From CAZGQY01 sp964528035 (GTDB taxonomy: Bacteria; Pseudomonadota; Gammaproteobacteria; Methylococcales; UBA1147): DNA of 9,733 bases. Position 1 is the stretch's first letter. Every line of letters starts with the position of its first letter. The notes below the pieces were generated by a model. That model searched no databases and was not told where the DNA came from. It saw only the letters and a program-made list of their open reading frames with translations. The position numbers were made by a program, and so were the translations under genes. The DNA lies in assembly GCA_964528035.1 (NCBI GenBank), contig CAZGQY010000160.1, positions 1 to 9,733 on the forward strand, in the 5' to 3' direction. Below are positions 1-7,514 of this stretch, in pieces.

Positions 1-121
1 TTGAAACCACATCTCCGTACCCGATCTTCCTGACTTTGAGGGCGGAGGAGTGGTTGGCGGCTATGAAGGCAGATCCCAATGCCATCGACTCATCTCCGTT
101 CATGTGTATTCCAACTAACCA
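1..121 (-). other. Eukaryote-like Hsp110/GRP170 chaperone fragment, probably a chimeric contig end
   Basis: Read on the minus strand, one frame is open from about position 121 to position 1 and encodes the segment HMNGDESMALGSAFIAAN followed by KVRKIGYGDVV. The NGDE-x-MALG-x-AF-x-AAN pattern is what I know from the end of the nucleotide-binding domain of eukaryotic Hsp110/GRP170 (HYOU1-like) chaperones. Bacterial DnaK has NPDEAVA-x-GAA-x-QGG at that place, so a bacterial origin is unlikely. The stretch looks more GC-rich than the DNA that follows. In the plus-strand smc frame there are stop codons at 31-33 and 37-39, so it cannot carry the missing front of SMC. The join lies at roughly 104-125. 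The family call comes from motif memory over about 40 residues. A foreign or chimeric end is the simplest explanation; real integration is possible but less likely. Confidence 0.6.
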
Positions 122-2406
122 TCAAATCCAATCAATATCAATTTCGTTTGGATCGTTTGCAAAATGAGAAATCCGAGCTGGAAAAGCATTCACTGAGCAT
201 TGAAATCAGCAATATGCAGGATACGATAGAAACCCTGACAGGCAACATTGACGAAAATCAGAAATATTTACAAGAAATCAAATCAAAATCAGATTTGCAA
301 CGCAGGAATATTAAACATCTTAATGAGTGTTTGCACGAAGAACGGTCACAACAACAAAATTGTCAGGGAAAAATCACTTCGTTGAAGATGTTGCAACAAC
401 ACGCAATGGGTAAAGACAACAATATAGTTGTTGAATGGTTGGAAAAGAGAACATTATCCAATGTCACTCGACTTGCCGAACATTTAGAAGTTTCTCCAGC
501 CTGGGTTCATGCAGTGGAAATAGTACTTGGCGTTTATTTGGAGGCGATCTGTATTGAACGTGATGACGATATTTTGCAACACTTGAACGAACTGGAGAAT
601 GAAACACTTGCCATCATGTATCCAGGCGGGCAAATGAATATACAAGCTGAAAAAAATAAAGGTATCAGGCTGAGCGATCAGGTTAAATCTGGCTGGAATG
701 TGCAAGGTTTACTGAATGGAATTTATTGTGCCGAAAACTTAGAAGACGCATTGATAATTTGTAAGCGACTGGAAAATCATGAATCGGTGATAACAATTGA
801 CGGATTGTGGATGGGTGCAGATTGGTTGAGTTTAAACAGAACAAGCGATGAAAAAATGGGTGTATTGTCACGTGAAAAAGAATTACTGTATTTAAAAAAA
901 CAAAATAATAAACATCTTTCAAAAATCGCATCGGTTACAGGTCAACTTGAACAATATGAGAAAAGCCAGGAGGAAACGGATCATTCTTATGAACAGCATC
1001 GCAGCCGAGAACAGACATTGCTTTCTGAGCTTTCTGAGATCAAATCATTGCTGAGTATAAAGGTTGCGCGCCGTGATCACATCAATCAACGGCTGCAGCA
1101 ACTGCACGAAGAACTTAAAGAAATTATTGATAATGAACAGAAAGTCAAGGCATTCACAGCAAATGCGACGGCAAATCAACAAAGTGCTATTGTTGCCGTC
1201 ACTGAACTTGAACCGCAGTCGCGAACACTTGCCGACATCAATTTCCGATTGGCAAAAAAAATTGATGAGATTATCCTTTGTGCCAGTGATTGCAGGGATC
1301 AAACCAGAAGTTTGCAATCGCGCCTGGAAAATCTGCGTTCTTCTGAACTATTTACAAAGAAACAATTGCAACGCTTAGAAAGTCAGCAGGATGGGGATAT
1401 TCTGCGCTCAAATGCATTGCACAAGAAGCTTGCTGACAGCAGCGAACCGCTACAAAATTATTTACGGGAACGAGAAAAATTATTGGAGCAACGCACTAAA
1501 TTGGAACAACAACTAAAAATTGAACGGAGTAATCTGGTAAAAATTGAACAATTAACAAAAGGACTTGCTGAAAAACGGGTTGATTTGGAAAGAAAACTCG
1601 AAGTTGCTCGTGACAAGTTGGAAAAAATAAGAATTGAAGGACAAACCAGTAAGGTCAGGGCCCAATCATTGATTGAACAACTCACGGAAACAGGTGTACA
1701 GGTTACCGCGGTAATTGAATCCCTGCCAGACGATGCTGATGAATCCGGATGGAGCGAATCGCTCGAAGATTTGTCGAGTAAAATAGATCGGTTGGGTTCT
1801 ATTAACCTGGCTGCGATTGAAGAACACGAGGAACAGACGCAGCGTTTGGAATATTTGAATGATCAACATGATGATCTGATTCAATCACTTGAGACTCTGG
1901 AAAAAGCGATTGCTAAAATTGATCAGGAGACTAAATCGAGGTTTAAGACTACATTTGAACAAATCAATGCCGGATTGCAAGTAAAATTCCCTAAATTGTT
2001 TGGTGGAGGGCATGCCACTCTGGAATTGTCGGAACAAAACCTTTTGCAGGCAGGGGTTAACGTAATAGCACAGCCTCCGGGTAAAAAAAATTCGTCGATT
2101 CACCTGTTATCCGGAGGTGAAAAGGCATTGACAGCCGTTGCGCTTGTATTTTCAATATTCGAACTAAATCCCGCACCGTTTTGTCTACTTGATGAGGTTG
2201 ATGCGCCGCTAGACGATGCAAACGTGGGGCGGTTCACCCAATTAATAAAAGAAATGTCCGAAACAGTTCAATTTATATTCATAACTCATAATAAAGTTAC
2301 CATGGAAGTCGCAAAACATTTAACCGGTGTCACAATGAACGAACCAGGCGTCTCCAGATTAGTGTCTGTAGACATAGACGAAGCGATGAATATGGCGGTC
2401 GGCTGA
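79..2406 (+). CDS. smc: Chromosome partition protein SMC, C-terminal two thirds (5'-truncated)
   Basis: SMC is the ATPase of the bacterial condensin SMC-ScpAB, which loads near the origin and organises and segregates the chromosome. Numbering from the ATG at 79, a short coiled coil leads to the hinge (about residues 118-255), followed by a long coiled coil (about 258-590) rich in Q, E, K and L. The C-terminal ATPase head carries the ABC signature LSGGEK near residue 677, Walker B CLLDEVDAPLDD with D705/E706, and the H-loop THNK with His737. The N-terminal head with Walker A and most of the first coil, some 400 residues of an expected ~1170, are absent. The ATG at 79 is not the real start: the first 10 or so residues fall in the foreign-looking end, and genuine SMC sequence probably begins near 110-125. 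The stop overlaps the zipA start by one base (TGATG). The smc-zipA-ligA order is known from beta/gammaproteobacteria. Confidence 0.93.
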   Translation: MPSTHLRSCVFQLTIKSNQYQFRLDRLQNEKSELEKHSLSIEISNMQDTIETLTGNIDENQKYLQEIKSKSDLQRRNIKHLNECLHEERSQQQNCQGKITSLKMLQQHAMGKDNNIVVEWLEKRTLSNVTRLAEHLEVSPAWVHAVEIVLGVYLEAICIERDDDILQHLNELENETLAIMYPGGQMNIQAEKNKGIRLSDQVKSGWNVQGLLNGIYCAENLEDALIICKRLENHESVITIDGLWMGADWLSLNRTSDEKMGVLSREKELLYLKKQNNKHLSKIASVTGQLEQYEKSQEETDHSYEQHRSREQTLLSELSEIKSLLSIKVARRDHINQRLQQLHEELKEIIDNEQKVKAFTANATANQQSAIVAVTELEPQSRTLADINFRLAKKIDEIILCASDCRDQTRSLQSRLENLRSSELFTKKQLQRLESQQDGDILRSNALHKKLADSSEPLQNYLREREKLLEQRTKLEQQLKIERSNLVKIEQLTKGLAEKRVDLERKLEVARDKLEKIRIEGQTSKVRAQSLIEQLTETGVQVTAVIESLPDDADESGWSESLEDLSSKIDRLGSINLAAIEEHEEQTQRLEYLNDQHDDLIQSLETLEKAIAKIDQETKSRFKTTFEQINAGLQVKFPKLFGGGHATLELSEQNLLQAGVNVIAQPPGKKNSSIHLLSGGEKALTAVALVFSIFELNPAPFCLLDEVDAPLDDANVGRFTQLIKEMSETVQFIFITHNKVTMEVAKHLTGVTMNEPGVSRLVSVDIDEAMNMAVG

Positions 2407-3131
2407 TGGATAAGGATACATTACGTTTAGGTCTGGCTATCGCTGGAATTCTATTGGTGTTGGCTATACTGATCTGGGATCGAATTTGTAAATTCAGATT
2501 AAAGAAAACATCCGGATCGATCAACAGTCCGGGTGAAAAGATTGCATCTGAACATGTACCTGACTCTCTCAATACCGCTGAGGATGAAAGTTTGGTTGAT
2601 GGTGTAGAATTGCCATCTATGCGGGCGGATTCCTATCCGGGCGACGATGAAAATATTGCAGAGATTAGTTCCTTCAATCCAGCAACTGATCAGAACGCAG
2701 AGTCTAAACAAATGGAATCCAATACTGACTCGGATCTAATACAGCTTTTCGTGGCCGCAAGAGAAGAAATGGTTTTTCCAGGACATGCGGTATTCAGTTC
2801 GCTGCAGTCTGCAGGAATGGAATTAGGTGAAATGGAGATTTTCCATTTCTGTACTGGTGATCAGTCTGTGCCTTTATTCAGTGCTGTGAATATGCTCGAG
2901 CCCGGTACCTTTCCGAGTGAATCTGAAGATTCTTTTACAACACCCGGCATCGTACTGTTTTTGCAAATATCTCAATTAAAAAATCCTCTCGGTGCTTTTG
3001 ATGAAATGGTTCATGCAAGCCATGCAGTAGCTTCTCGACTGGGGGGGGTGGTACTGGATGAGACTCGTGAGGTGCTTTCTGTCAATAAGACCGAGTCGCT
3101 AAGAAAAATGCTGAGCGTAGCCATTAGCTAA
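2406..3131 (+). CDS. zipA: Cell division protein ZipA
   Basis: ZipA is an inner-membrane bitopic protein that tethers FtsZ to the membrane and helps recruit later divisome proteins. The 241-residue product starts with one hydrophobic segment (about residues 6-25, LRLGLAIAGILLVLAILIW) and no cleavage site, then a basic patch (KFRLKK). An acidic, Ser/Asp/Glu-rich linker covers about 35-110. The C-terminal FtsZ-binding domain (about 113-235) shows family hallmarks: FPGHAVFSSLQSAGMELGEM, IFHF, LFSAVNMLEPGTF, TPGIVLFLQI and ASRLGGVVLDE. It is shorter than E. coli ZipA (328 residues) because the linker is short and acidic instead of long and Pro/Gln-rich. The start overlaps the smc stop, which implies translational coupling. 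A run of eight G (3041-3048) lies within the conserved LGG codons; the frame continues correctly through it. Confidence 0.94.
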   Translation: MDKDTLRLGLAIAGILLVLAILIWDRICKFRLKKTSGSINSPGEKIASEHVPDSLNTAEDESLVDGVELPSMRADSYPGDDENIAEISSFNPATDQNAESKQMESNTDSDLIQLFVAAREEMVFPGHAVFSSLQSAGMELGEMEIFHFCTGDQSVPLFSAVNMLEPGTFPSESEDSFTTPGIVLFLQISQLKNPLGAFDEMVHASHAVASRLGGVVLDETREVLSVNKTESLRKMLSVAIS

Positions 3132-3146
3132 ATATAAAGTTTCGCC

Positions 3147-5174
3147 GTGGACTGTCCGCAAGAAATTATTCATAAAATCGATGAATTGCGACGTATTCTT
3201 AATGATCATAATAGGCAATATTACCAATTGGATGACCCCAATGTCAGCGACGCAGAATACGATGCTCTGTTTCGGGAACTGATTAATCTGGAGCAAGAAT
3301 TTCCGCAATTGGTGACTCTTGATTCGCCAACACAACGGGTCGGGACAGAGCCACTAAAAGCTTTTCAACGCGTTGAACATGCATTACCAATGTTATCTCT
3401 GGATAACGCATTTTCAGATGATGAATTATTCGCATTTGATCATCGCCTGCGGGGAAAATTGCAATTAGGACAGGTCGAATATATTGCCGAACCTAAACTG
3501 GATGGTCTGGCAATCAATCTGGTTTATGAAAATGGCTTGTTGATTCGCGCGGCAACACGAGGTGACGGGACAGTGGGTGAAAATGTGACGAATAATATTC
3601 GCACTATAGCTCAGATACCACTTAGATTAGTCGGAAACGATTTTCCTCAACAATTTGAGCTTCGAGGTGAGGTATTTATGCCGAAAGCTGCATTTCGGAG
3701 CCTCAATAAACGCAACCACGAGGCTGGCGAGAAAGGATTCGCGAATCCACGCAATGCAGCGGCCGGGAGTTTACGGCAATTGGATTCTGCAGTGACAGCG
3801 TCGCGTTCATTGGCATTTTATTGCTATGGCCATGGGGCTTTTCCTGAATCAAGTTTACCTTCAGAGCAATGGACATTACTCAGGCTTTTTGAATCCTGGG
3901 GATTACCGGTTTGCCACGAAGCCGAAATATTGCAGGGCATAGATGCCTGTCTCCAGCACTACCAGAGATTCAAAGCAAAAAGACAAAGTTTGGACTATGA
4001 TATTGATGGCGTGGTTTATAAAATCAATAATTTCGTTCAGCAGCAAAAGCTAGGATATGTCGCCCGGGCTCCTCGATGGGCAATCGCCCGAAAATTTCCT
4101 GCGCAGGAGGCTATGACAACAATCCAGGATATCAATATTCAAGTGGGGCGTAGTGGTGCATTGACACCGGTGGCCAGACTGAAGCCGGTATTTGTTGGTG
4201 GGGTTACCGTGACTAATGCAACATTGCATAACGGCGGTGAAATTCGCAAGAAGGATGTGAGAATAGGCGATACAGTAATAGTTCGGCGGGCAGGGGATGT
4301 CATTCCTGAAATTGTTCGAGTTATTGAAGAAAAAAGAATACCCACAGCGCAGGTCTTCTCAATGCCAGGCAAATGTCCGGTCTGTGGCTCTGCTGTAATA
4401 AAAGTTGCAGATGAAGCCATACTGCGATGTAGTGGGGGACTATTTTGCAAGGCTCAACAGAAAGAATCAATTAAACATTTTGCTTCACGCAAGGCTATGA
4501 ATATCGAAGGCCTGGGTGATAAACGTATTGCTCAGTTAATTGATAATGGTTTACTGCATACAATCGCCGACCTTTATGACCTTGATGTCAAACAAATCGT
4601 CGACCTTGATAAAATGGGTGACAAATCTGCGAATAAACTGATTAGCGCATTGGAAAAAAGTAAAGCCACCACACTACCTAGACTTATATATGCATTGGGA
4701 ATTAGAGATGTTGGCGAGGTCACTGCCCGCAATCTGGCAAATTTTTATGGCTCGCTAGATAAAATAAGTGAGGCTGAGGAGGATCAATTAATATCGGTGC
4801 CTGACGTAGGGAAAATTGTTGCGGGAAATATCATCGGTTTTTTCGAACAGCCCGGGAATAATGAGGCAATACAAAGATTGATATCGAGTGGTGTCTGCTG
4901 GCCAAATATTGAAAGGTCTGCTGGCAACAAGGAAAATCAAGTATTAAAGGCTAAGACATTTGTCTTAACCGGAACACTGGTTTCAATGACGAGAGAAAAT
5001 GCCGCCAAAAAATTACAGCTTCTGGGTGCAAAAGTAACCTCCAGTCTGTCAGCGAAAACAAACTACCTTGTCAAAGGTGATAATCCAGGTTCTAAGCTCG
5101 ATAAAGCCAATAAATTGGAAGTGAACATTATCGATGAAGAGGAATTCTTAAGCTTGTTGAAATCCCTGAAATAA
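3147..5174 (+). CDS. ligA: NAD-dependent DNA ligase LigA
   Basis: LigA seals nicks during lagging-strand synthesis and repair, using NAD+ to adenylate itself and releasing NMN. At 675 residues it is full length (E. coli 671). In order: domain Ia with the NAD-contact region (HNRQYYQLDDPNVSDAEYD, about 21-39); the nucleotidyltransferase domain with catalytic Lys117 in AEPKLDG, then RGDGTVGEN and NPRNAAAGSLRQLD; DGVVYKIN; and the OB fold with GRSGALTPVA. The zinc finger uses Cys410, Cys413, Cys428 and Cys434. A helix-hairpin-helix domain follows (about 440-590), then a C-terminal BRCT domain (about 595-673, KTFVLTGTL). The GTG start is the only candidate before the conserved N-terminus, because in-frame stops lie at 3129-3131 and 3135-3137; the ribosome site is weak (AAAG). 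The start lies 15 nt after zipA and in the same frame. All catalytic and zinc residues I can check are present. Confidence 0.98.
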   Translation: MDCPQEIIHKIDELRRILNDHNRQYYQLDDPNVSDAEYDALFRELINLEQEFPQLVTLDSPTQRVGTEPLKAFQRVEHALPMLSLDNAFSDDELFAFDHRLRGKLQLGQVEYIAEPKLDGLAINLVYENGLLIRAATRGDGTVGENVTNNIRTIAQIPLRLVGNDFPQQFELRGEVFMPKAAFRSLNKRNHEAGEKGFANPRNAAAGSLRQLDSAVTASRSLAFYCYGHGAFPESSLPSEQWTLLRLFESWGLPVCHEAEILQGIDACLQHYQRFKAKRQSLDYDIDGVVYKINNFVQQQKLGYVARAPRWAIARKFPAQEAMTTIQDINIQVGRSGALTPVARLKPVFVGGVTVTNATLHNGGEIRKKDVRIGDTVIVRRAGDVIPEIVRVIEEKRIPTAQVFSMPGKCPVCGSAVIKVADEAILRCSGGLFCKAQQKESIKHFASRKAMNIEGLGDKRIAQLIDNGLLHTIADLYDLDVKQIVDLDKMGDKSANKLISALEKSKATTLPRLIYALGIRDVGEVTARNLANFYGSLDKISEAEEDQLISVPDVGKIVAGNIIGFFEQPGNNEAIQRLISSGVCWPNIERSAGNKENQVLKAKTFVLTGTLVSMTRENAAKKLQLLGAKVTSSLSAKTNYLVKGDNPGSKLDKANKLEVNIIDEEEFLSLLKSLK

Positions 5175-5183
5175 AATTGACGA

Positions 5184-5199
5184 CCACGAATAGGCGTGG
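5184..5199 (+). terminator. Small stem-loop after ligA, possible weak or Rho-assisted terminator
   Basis: CCACG and CGTGG form a perfect 5-bp stem around a 6-nt loop, starting 9 nt after the ligA stop codon. No T-run follows; the next bases are AAACCTTGC. It therefore lacks the hallmark of an intrinsic terminator, and its position at the end of the smc-zipA-ligA run is the main argument for a role. Confidence 0.25.
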
Positions 5200-5240
5200 A
5201 AACCTTGCAAAAAAGAGTCAAAATGATCAATCTAGGAGCT

Positions 5241-5261
5241 TGTCTATTCTCAGACAGTCTG
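5241..5261 (+). repeat. Nested inverted repeats TGTCT/AGACA and CAGAC-A-GTCTG
   Basis: TGTCT (5241-5245) pairs with AGACA (5252-5256), and the overlapping CAGACAGTCTG (5251-5261) is itself an 11-bp interrupted palindrome. The two pairings exclude each other, because AGAC is shared. The element lies about 60-80 bp before the diguanylate cyclase start, where a promoter or operator would be expected. Repeats this short can occur by chance, and no regulator is suggested by the sequence. Confidence 0.25.
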
Positions 5262-5310
5262 TTAGTAAGATGTGTCCCCAGCCGATGTGTTGTTGTTAGG
5301 GCGCTTAGTT

Positions 5311-5317
5311 AGGAGAG
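5311..5317 (+). promoter_or_regulatory. Ribosome binding site fixing the GTG start of the diguanylate cyclase
   Basis: AGGAGAG lies 6 nt before GTG 5324. This close match to the Shine-Dalgarno core supports GTG 5324 as the start over later in-frame codons, such as the ATG of residue 18. Confidence 0.75.
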
Positions 5318-5323
5318 ATTTGC

Positions 5324-6457
5324 GTGGATCAATTAAATACCGATTTGTGTGTTTTGCAGAGTCATCTGGATGGTATGTTGGGTTGTGTGCGCCAAAACGA
5401 GGCAAAACTCAAGCGTTTTCAAATGCTGGAAATGAATCTCCTGAGCCTTAACACTTTACTGGAGCTCATTGAACATGTACTTGATGACGCGCAAAAAGTA
5501 TTTGATCTGGATTTAATCTCCTTTTGTTTATTGGATGAAAAGCAGGAACTCGCCAATTTTTTAAAAGAAGATGGTTTATCGGTGGAGCAAACCAAGGGCT
5601 TATTACTCATTCATGACGATCAACCATTAATCGATATTTTCGGTAAAGCAGTCCGCCCTTACCTGGGCGAATACCGGAAAAACGAATTTAAACCGTTTTT
5701 TTTGGATCAGACCAAGGAACCTGTAAGTATTGCAGTATTACCTCTGCGTAGACGTGGCCGCTATTTGGGGTCGCTCAATTTGGGGAGCCTGGACGATGAA
5801 CGATTTTCCAACCAAATGGCTACAGACTTTTTGGAACGACTCAGCAGTGTATTAAGTGTTTGCCTGGAAAACACATTAAATTTCGAACTGCTTCGACGAA
5901 CCAGCTTGATTGATACTTTGACGGGCGTAAATAACCGTCGCTTTTTTGATCAGCGTATTGGTGAGGAGATGCATCGAGTGCAGCGCAGCGGTGAAAGTCT
6001 GTCCTGTTTGTTTCTTGATATTGATTTTTTTAAATCTGTTAATGATACCTACGGCCATCAGGTTGGTGATCGTGTGTTGACAGATGTTGCGGGTGAAATT
6101 CACTCTCAGCTCAGAAATAACGATGTTCTGGCTCGTTACGGTGGTGAAGAATTTGTTTCTTTGTTAGCCGGTGCTTCCGAACAGAAAGCAATTGAAGTCG
6201 GAGAAAGAATCCGGCAACGAATCGAACACCATGCGACAGAAACTGCGGATCATCAGCAAGTTAAGGTGACCGTCTCGGTCGGTATTGCCACCTATGCACC
6301 GCTTGCCAGCTGTGAAGATAAAAAAGTGGATGGTTTAAAACTTGTCGAATGTGCGGACCATGCACTGTATGATGCAAAAAAAGCTGGCCGCAACCGTGTC
6401 GTTAGTCGGGGGGTTATTCCCCGACTAACGGAAACCACGGCAATTAGTTCTTTGTAA
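5324..6457 (+). CDS. Diguanylate cyclase with N-terminal DUF484/GAF-like sensor domain
   Basis: The protein makes the second messenger cyclic di-GMP from two GTP, probably in the cytosol, since no membrane segment or signal peptide is visible in its 377 residues. A short helical N-terminus (1-45) leads into a GAF-like domain (about 45-190) whose end, LGSLNLGSLDDERFSNQMATDFLERL, matches DUF484 proteins as I know them. The GGDEF domain (about 198-360) starts at DTLTGVNNRRFF. It shows metal-binding Asp232 in FLDIDFFKSVNDTYGH, the active loop RYGGEEF (GGEEF 273-277), and the RxxD inhibitory site RNND at 264-267, so product feedback is expected. The end (AGRNRVV) is followed by a short tail encoded by a strong palindrome (6400-6430). 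The signal sensed is unknown. The gene converges on the parvulin gene with 12 nt between stops and is probably transcribed apart from ligA. Confidence 0.93.
   Translation: MDQLNTDLCVLQSHLDGMLGCVRQNEAKLKRFQMLEMNLLSLNTLLELIEHVLDDAQKVFDLDLISFCLLDEKQELANFLKEDGLSVEQTKGLLLIHDDQPLIDIFGKAVRPYLGEYRKNEFKPFFLDQTKEPVSIAVLPLRRRGRYLGSLNLGSLDDERFSNQMATDFLERLSSVLSVCLENTLNFELLRRTSLIDTLTGVNNRRFFDQRIGEEMHRVQRSGESLSCLFLDIDFFKSVNDTYGHQVGDRVLTDVAGEIHSQLRNNDVLARYGGEEFVSLLAGASEQKAIEVGERIRQRIEHHATETADHQQVKVTVSVGIATYAPLASCEDKKVDGLKLVECADHALYDAKKAGRNRVVSRGVIPRLTETTAISSL
6400..6430. repeat. Perfect 12-bp inverted repeat at the cyclase 3' end, between convergent genes
   Basis: CGTTAGTCGGGG (6400-6411) and CCCCGACTAACG (6419-6430) are exact reverse complements around a 7-nt loop. 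The repeat sits inside the diguanylate cyclase coding region, 25 nt before its stop codon, and encodes the tail (V)VSRGVIPRLT beyond the GGDEF fold. On the minus strand it lies about 40 nt past the parvulin stop, in its likely 3' untranslated region. Neither side has an adjacent T-run; on the minus strand a T7 run occurs only about 20 nt later. It could be a bidirectional, Rho-assisted transcription end, an mRNA-protecting stem, or a small inserted palindromic repeat. The pairing is seen directly; the role is inferred. Confidence 0.75.
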
Positions 6458-6469
6458 ATAGAGTGGTGT

Positions 6470-7510
6470 CTATTCGCTGGTCGAGGTTTTTTCATTGCCT
6501 TTATCAGCCTCTGTATTACTAATTTCCCCGGCTTTTGGGCTTGATGTTTCTGCTGTTGATGTGGGCGGGGTTGATGTTTGTGCTTCGTCCGCAGATTCTG
6601 GCACCGGTACTTCTGTTGCTGGTGATGGTGACGTAGCTTTTGGAATGGTTACAGGTGCCACTGGAGGTTCCGGTTTTTTCTCGACGATAACTACTTCCGC
6701 ACTTGCTCTTAAGGATTCAAGGTGTGCTTCTATAGCCTGACGCCTAAGACCAGCTTGAATGTTAGGTTTCATTTTTTCGATTGGAGGCGGTGTTTTTTCA
6801 CGTGAATTCTCGCGTAAAATGACATGCCATCCAAATTGAGATTTTACAGGCTGTTGGGTGAATTCCCCGTTTTTCAACAGCGCAACAGCGGCGGAGAATG
6901 GTGCAACCATTTGCTTGGGACTAAACCAACCAAGATCGCCTCCTTTGGAACCTGTGGGTCCGATGGAATATTCTTTTGCAAGATCTTCAAATTTCCCACC
7001 GTCGGTTAATTTTTTAATCGCCTCTTTGGCTCGGTCTTCTTCTTTTGTCAGAATGTGCCTCGCTTTGTATTCGACCATTCCCAAGCCGGCAACCTGCTTA
7101 TCGTATTCCTGTTGTATAGCTGCATCGCTAATCTGAGTATTCGCAATAAAATCCTGCATGGCAGCTTGTGAGAGAATTGATCGTTTGACGAACATCAAAC
7201 GCTTGGCTATTTCTTCGCTGTTTTTCAGATTCTTTCTTTCTGCTTCCTGAAAAAGTAATTCATGCTTGATTAGATCATCGATCAATTTTTCACGTGGTAT
7301 CTTCGCACCACGATTGGCCTGCGTAATCATTGTCAGAGTTTCTTCGGTGATTGGAGCGCCGTTCACTGTCGCAATTATTTCACCTTGTGTAACAGGGGTC
7401 GATTCTTCTGCCTGAGGCGCATCTTTGACGGGAGTCGCTACTTCCTGGTTACAAGCTGCCAAAAAAAGCGTAAAAATTGCAACGGTAGCCATTTTAATTT
7501 GTAGAGTCAT
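6470..7510 (-). CDS. Parvulin-type (PpiC/SurA-like) peptidyl-prolyl isomerase, predicted lipoprotein
   Basis: A predicted cis-trans prolyl isomerase and chaperone for proteins folding in the periplasm, related to PpiC, SurA and PrsA. The 346-residue product begins with a lipoprotein signal (MTLQIKMATVAIFTLFLAAC): lipobox LAAC with Cys20, Asn at +2, no Asp retention signal, so outer-membrane sorting is expected. A SurA_N-like helical part (about 44-140: ATVNGAPITEETL, LIDDLIKHELLFQEA) precedes the rotamase domain (about 146-235), which shows YKARHIL with His152, GGDLGWFSPKQMVAPF and SQFGWHVI with His229. The tail (about 278-346) is low-complexity Pro/Ser/Thr/Glu/Ala, probably disordered. ATG 7510 is preferred over the ATG of residue 7 because it keeps Lys6 before the hydrophobic core; AAGGA lies about 10 nt upstream. 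It is the last gene of the operon, 4 nt after bolA. Confidence 0.93.
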   Translation of the reverse strand: MTLQIKMATVAIFTLFLAACNQEVATPVKDAPQAEESTPVTQGEIIATVNGAPITEETLTMITQANRGAKIPREKLIDDLIKHELLFQEAERKNLKNSEEIAKRLMFVKRSILSQAAMQDFIANTQISDAAIQQEYDKQVAGLGMVEYKARHILTKEEDRAKEAIKKLTDGGKFEDLAKEYSIGPTGSKGGDLGWFSPKQMVAPFSAAVALLKNGEFTQQPVKSQFGWHVILRENSREKTPPPIEKMKPNIQAGLRRQAIEAHLESLRASAEVVIVEKKPEPPVAPVTIPKATSPSPATEVPVPESADEAQTSTPPTSTAETSSPKAGEISNTEADKGNEKTSTSE

Positions 7511-7514
7511 ACGA

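Larger units (their letters stand above)
5175..5323. other. Spacer between ligA and the diguanylate cyclase gene
   Basis: This 149-bp gap holds no credible gene. It contains a small stem-loop just after ligA (5184-5199), a second nested inverted-repeat cluster (5241-5261), and at its end a clear ribosome binding site for the downstream GTG start. I could not find a convincing -35/-10 pair. The best candidate is TTGTCT at 5240-5245 with TAAGAT at 5266-5271, whose 20-bp spacing is too long. A promoter for the cyclase gene is nevertheless likely here, because the layout changes from tightly packed to spaced. Confidence 0.5.

Noticed and set aside
4139..4450. 103-codon minus-strand open frame inside ligA
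   Set aside because: It lies antisense to the OB-fold and zinc-finger codons of a clearly intact ligase and is explained as a shadow of that frame.
6400..6430. Intrinsic terminator for either convergent gene
   Set aside because: The stem is strong, but no T-run follows directly on either strand, and on the plus strand it lies within the coding region; it is kept only as an inverted repeat.
6495..7136. Plus-strand open frames opposite the parvulin gene
   Set aside because: Their Gly/Val/Ala/Ser-rich composition reflects the reverse complement of the Pro/Ser/Thr-rich tail and the rotamase domain; no ribosome sites or motifs are seen.
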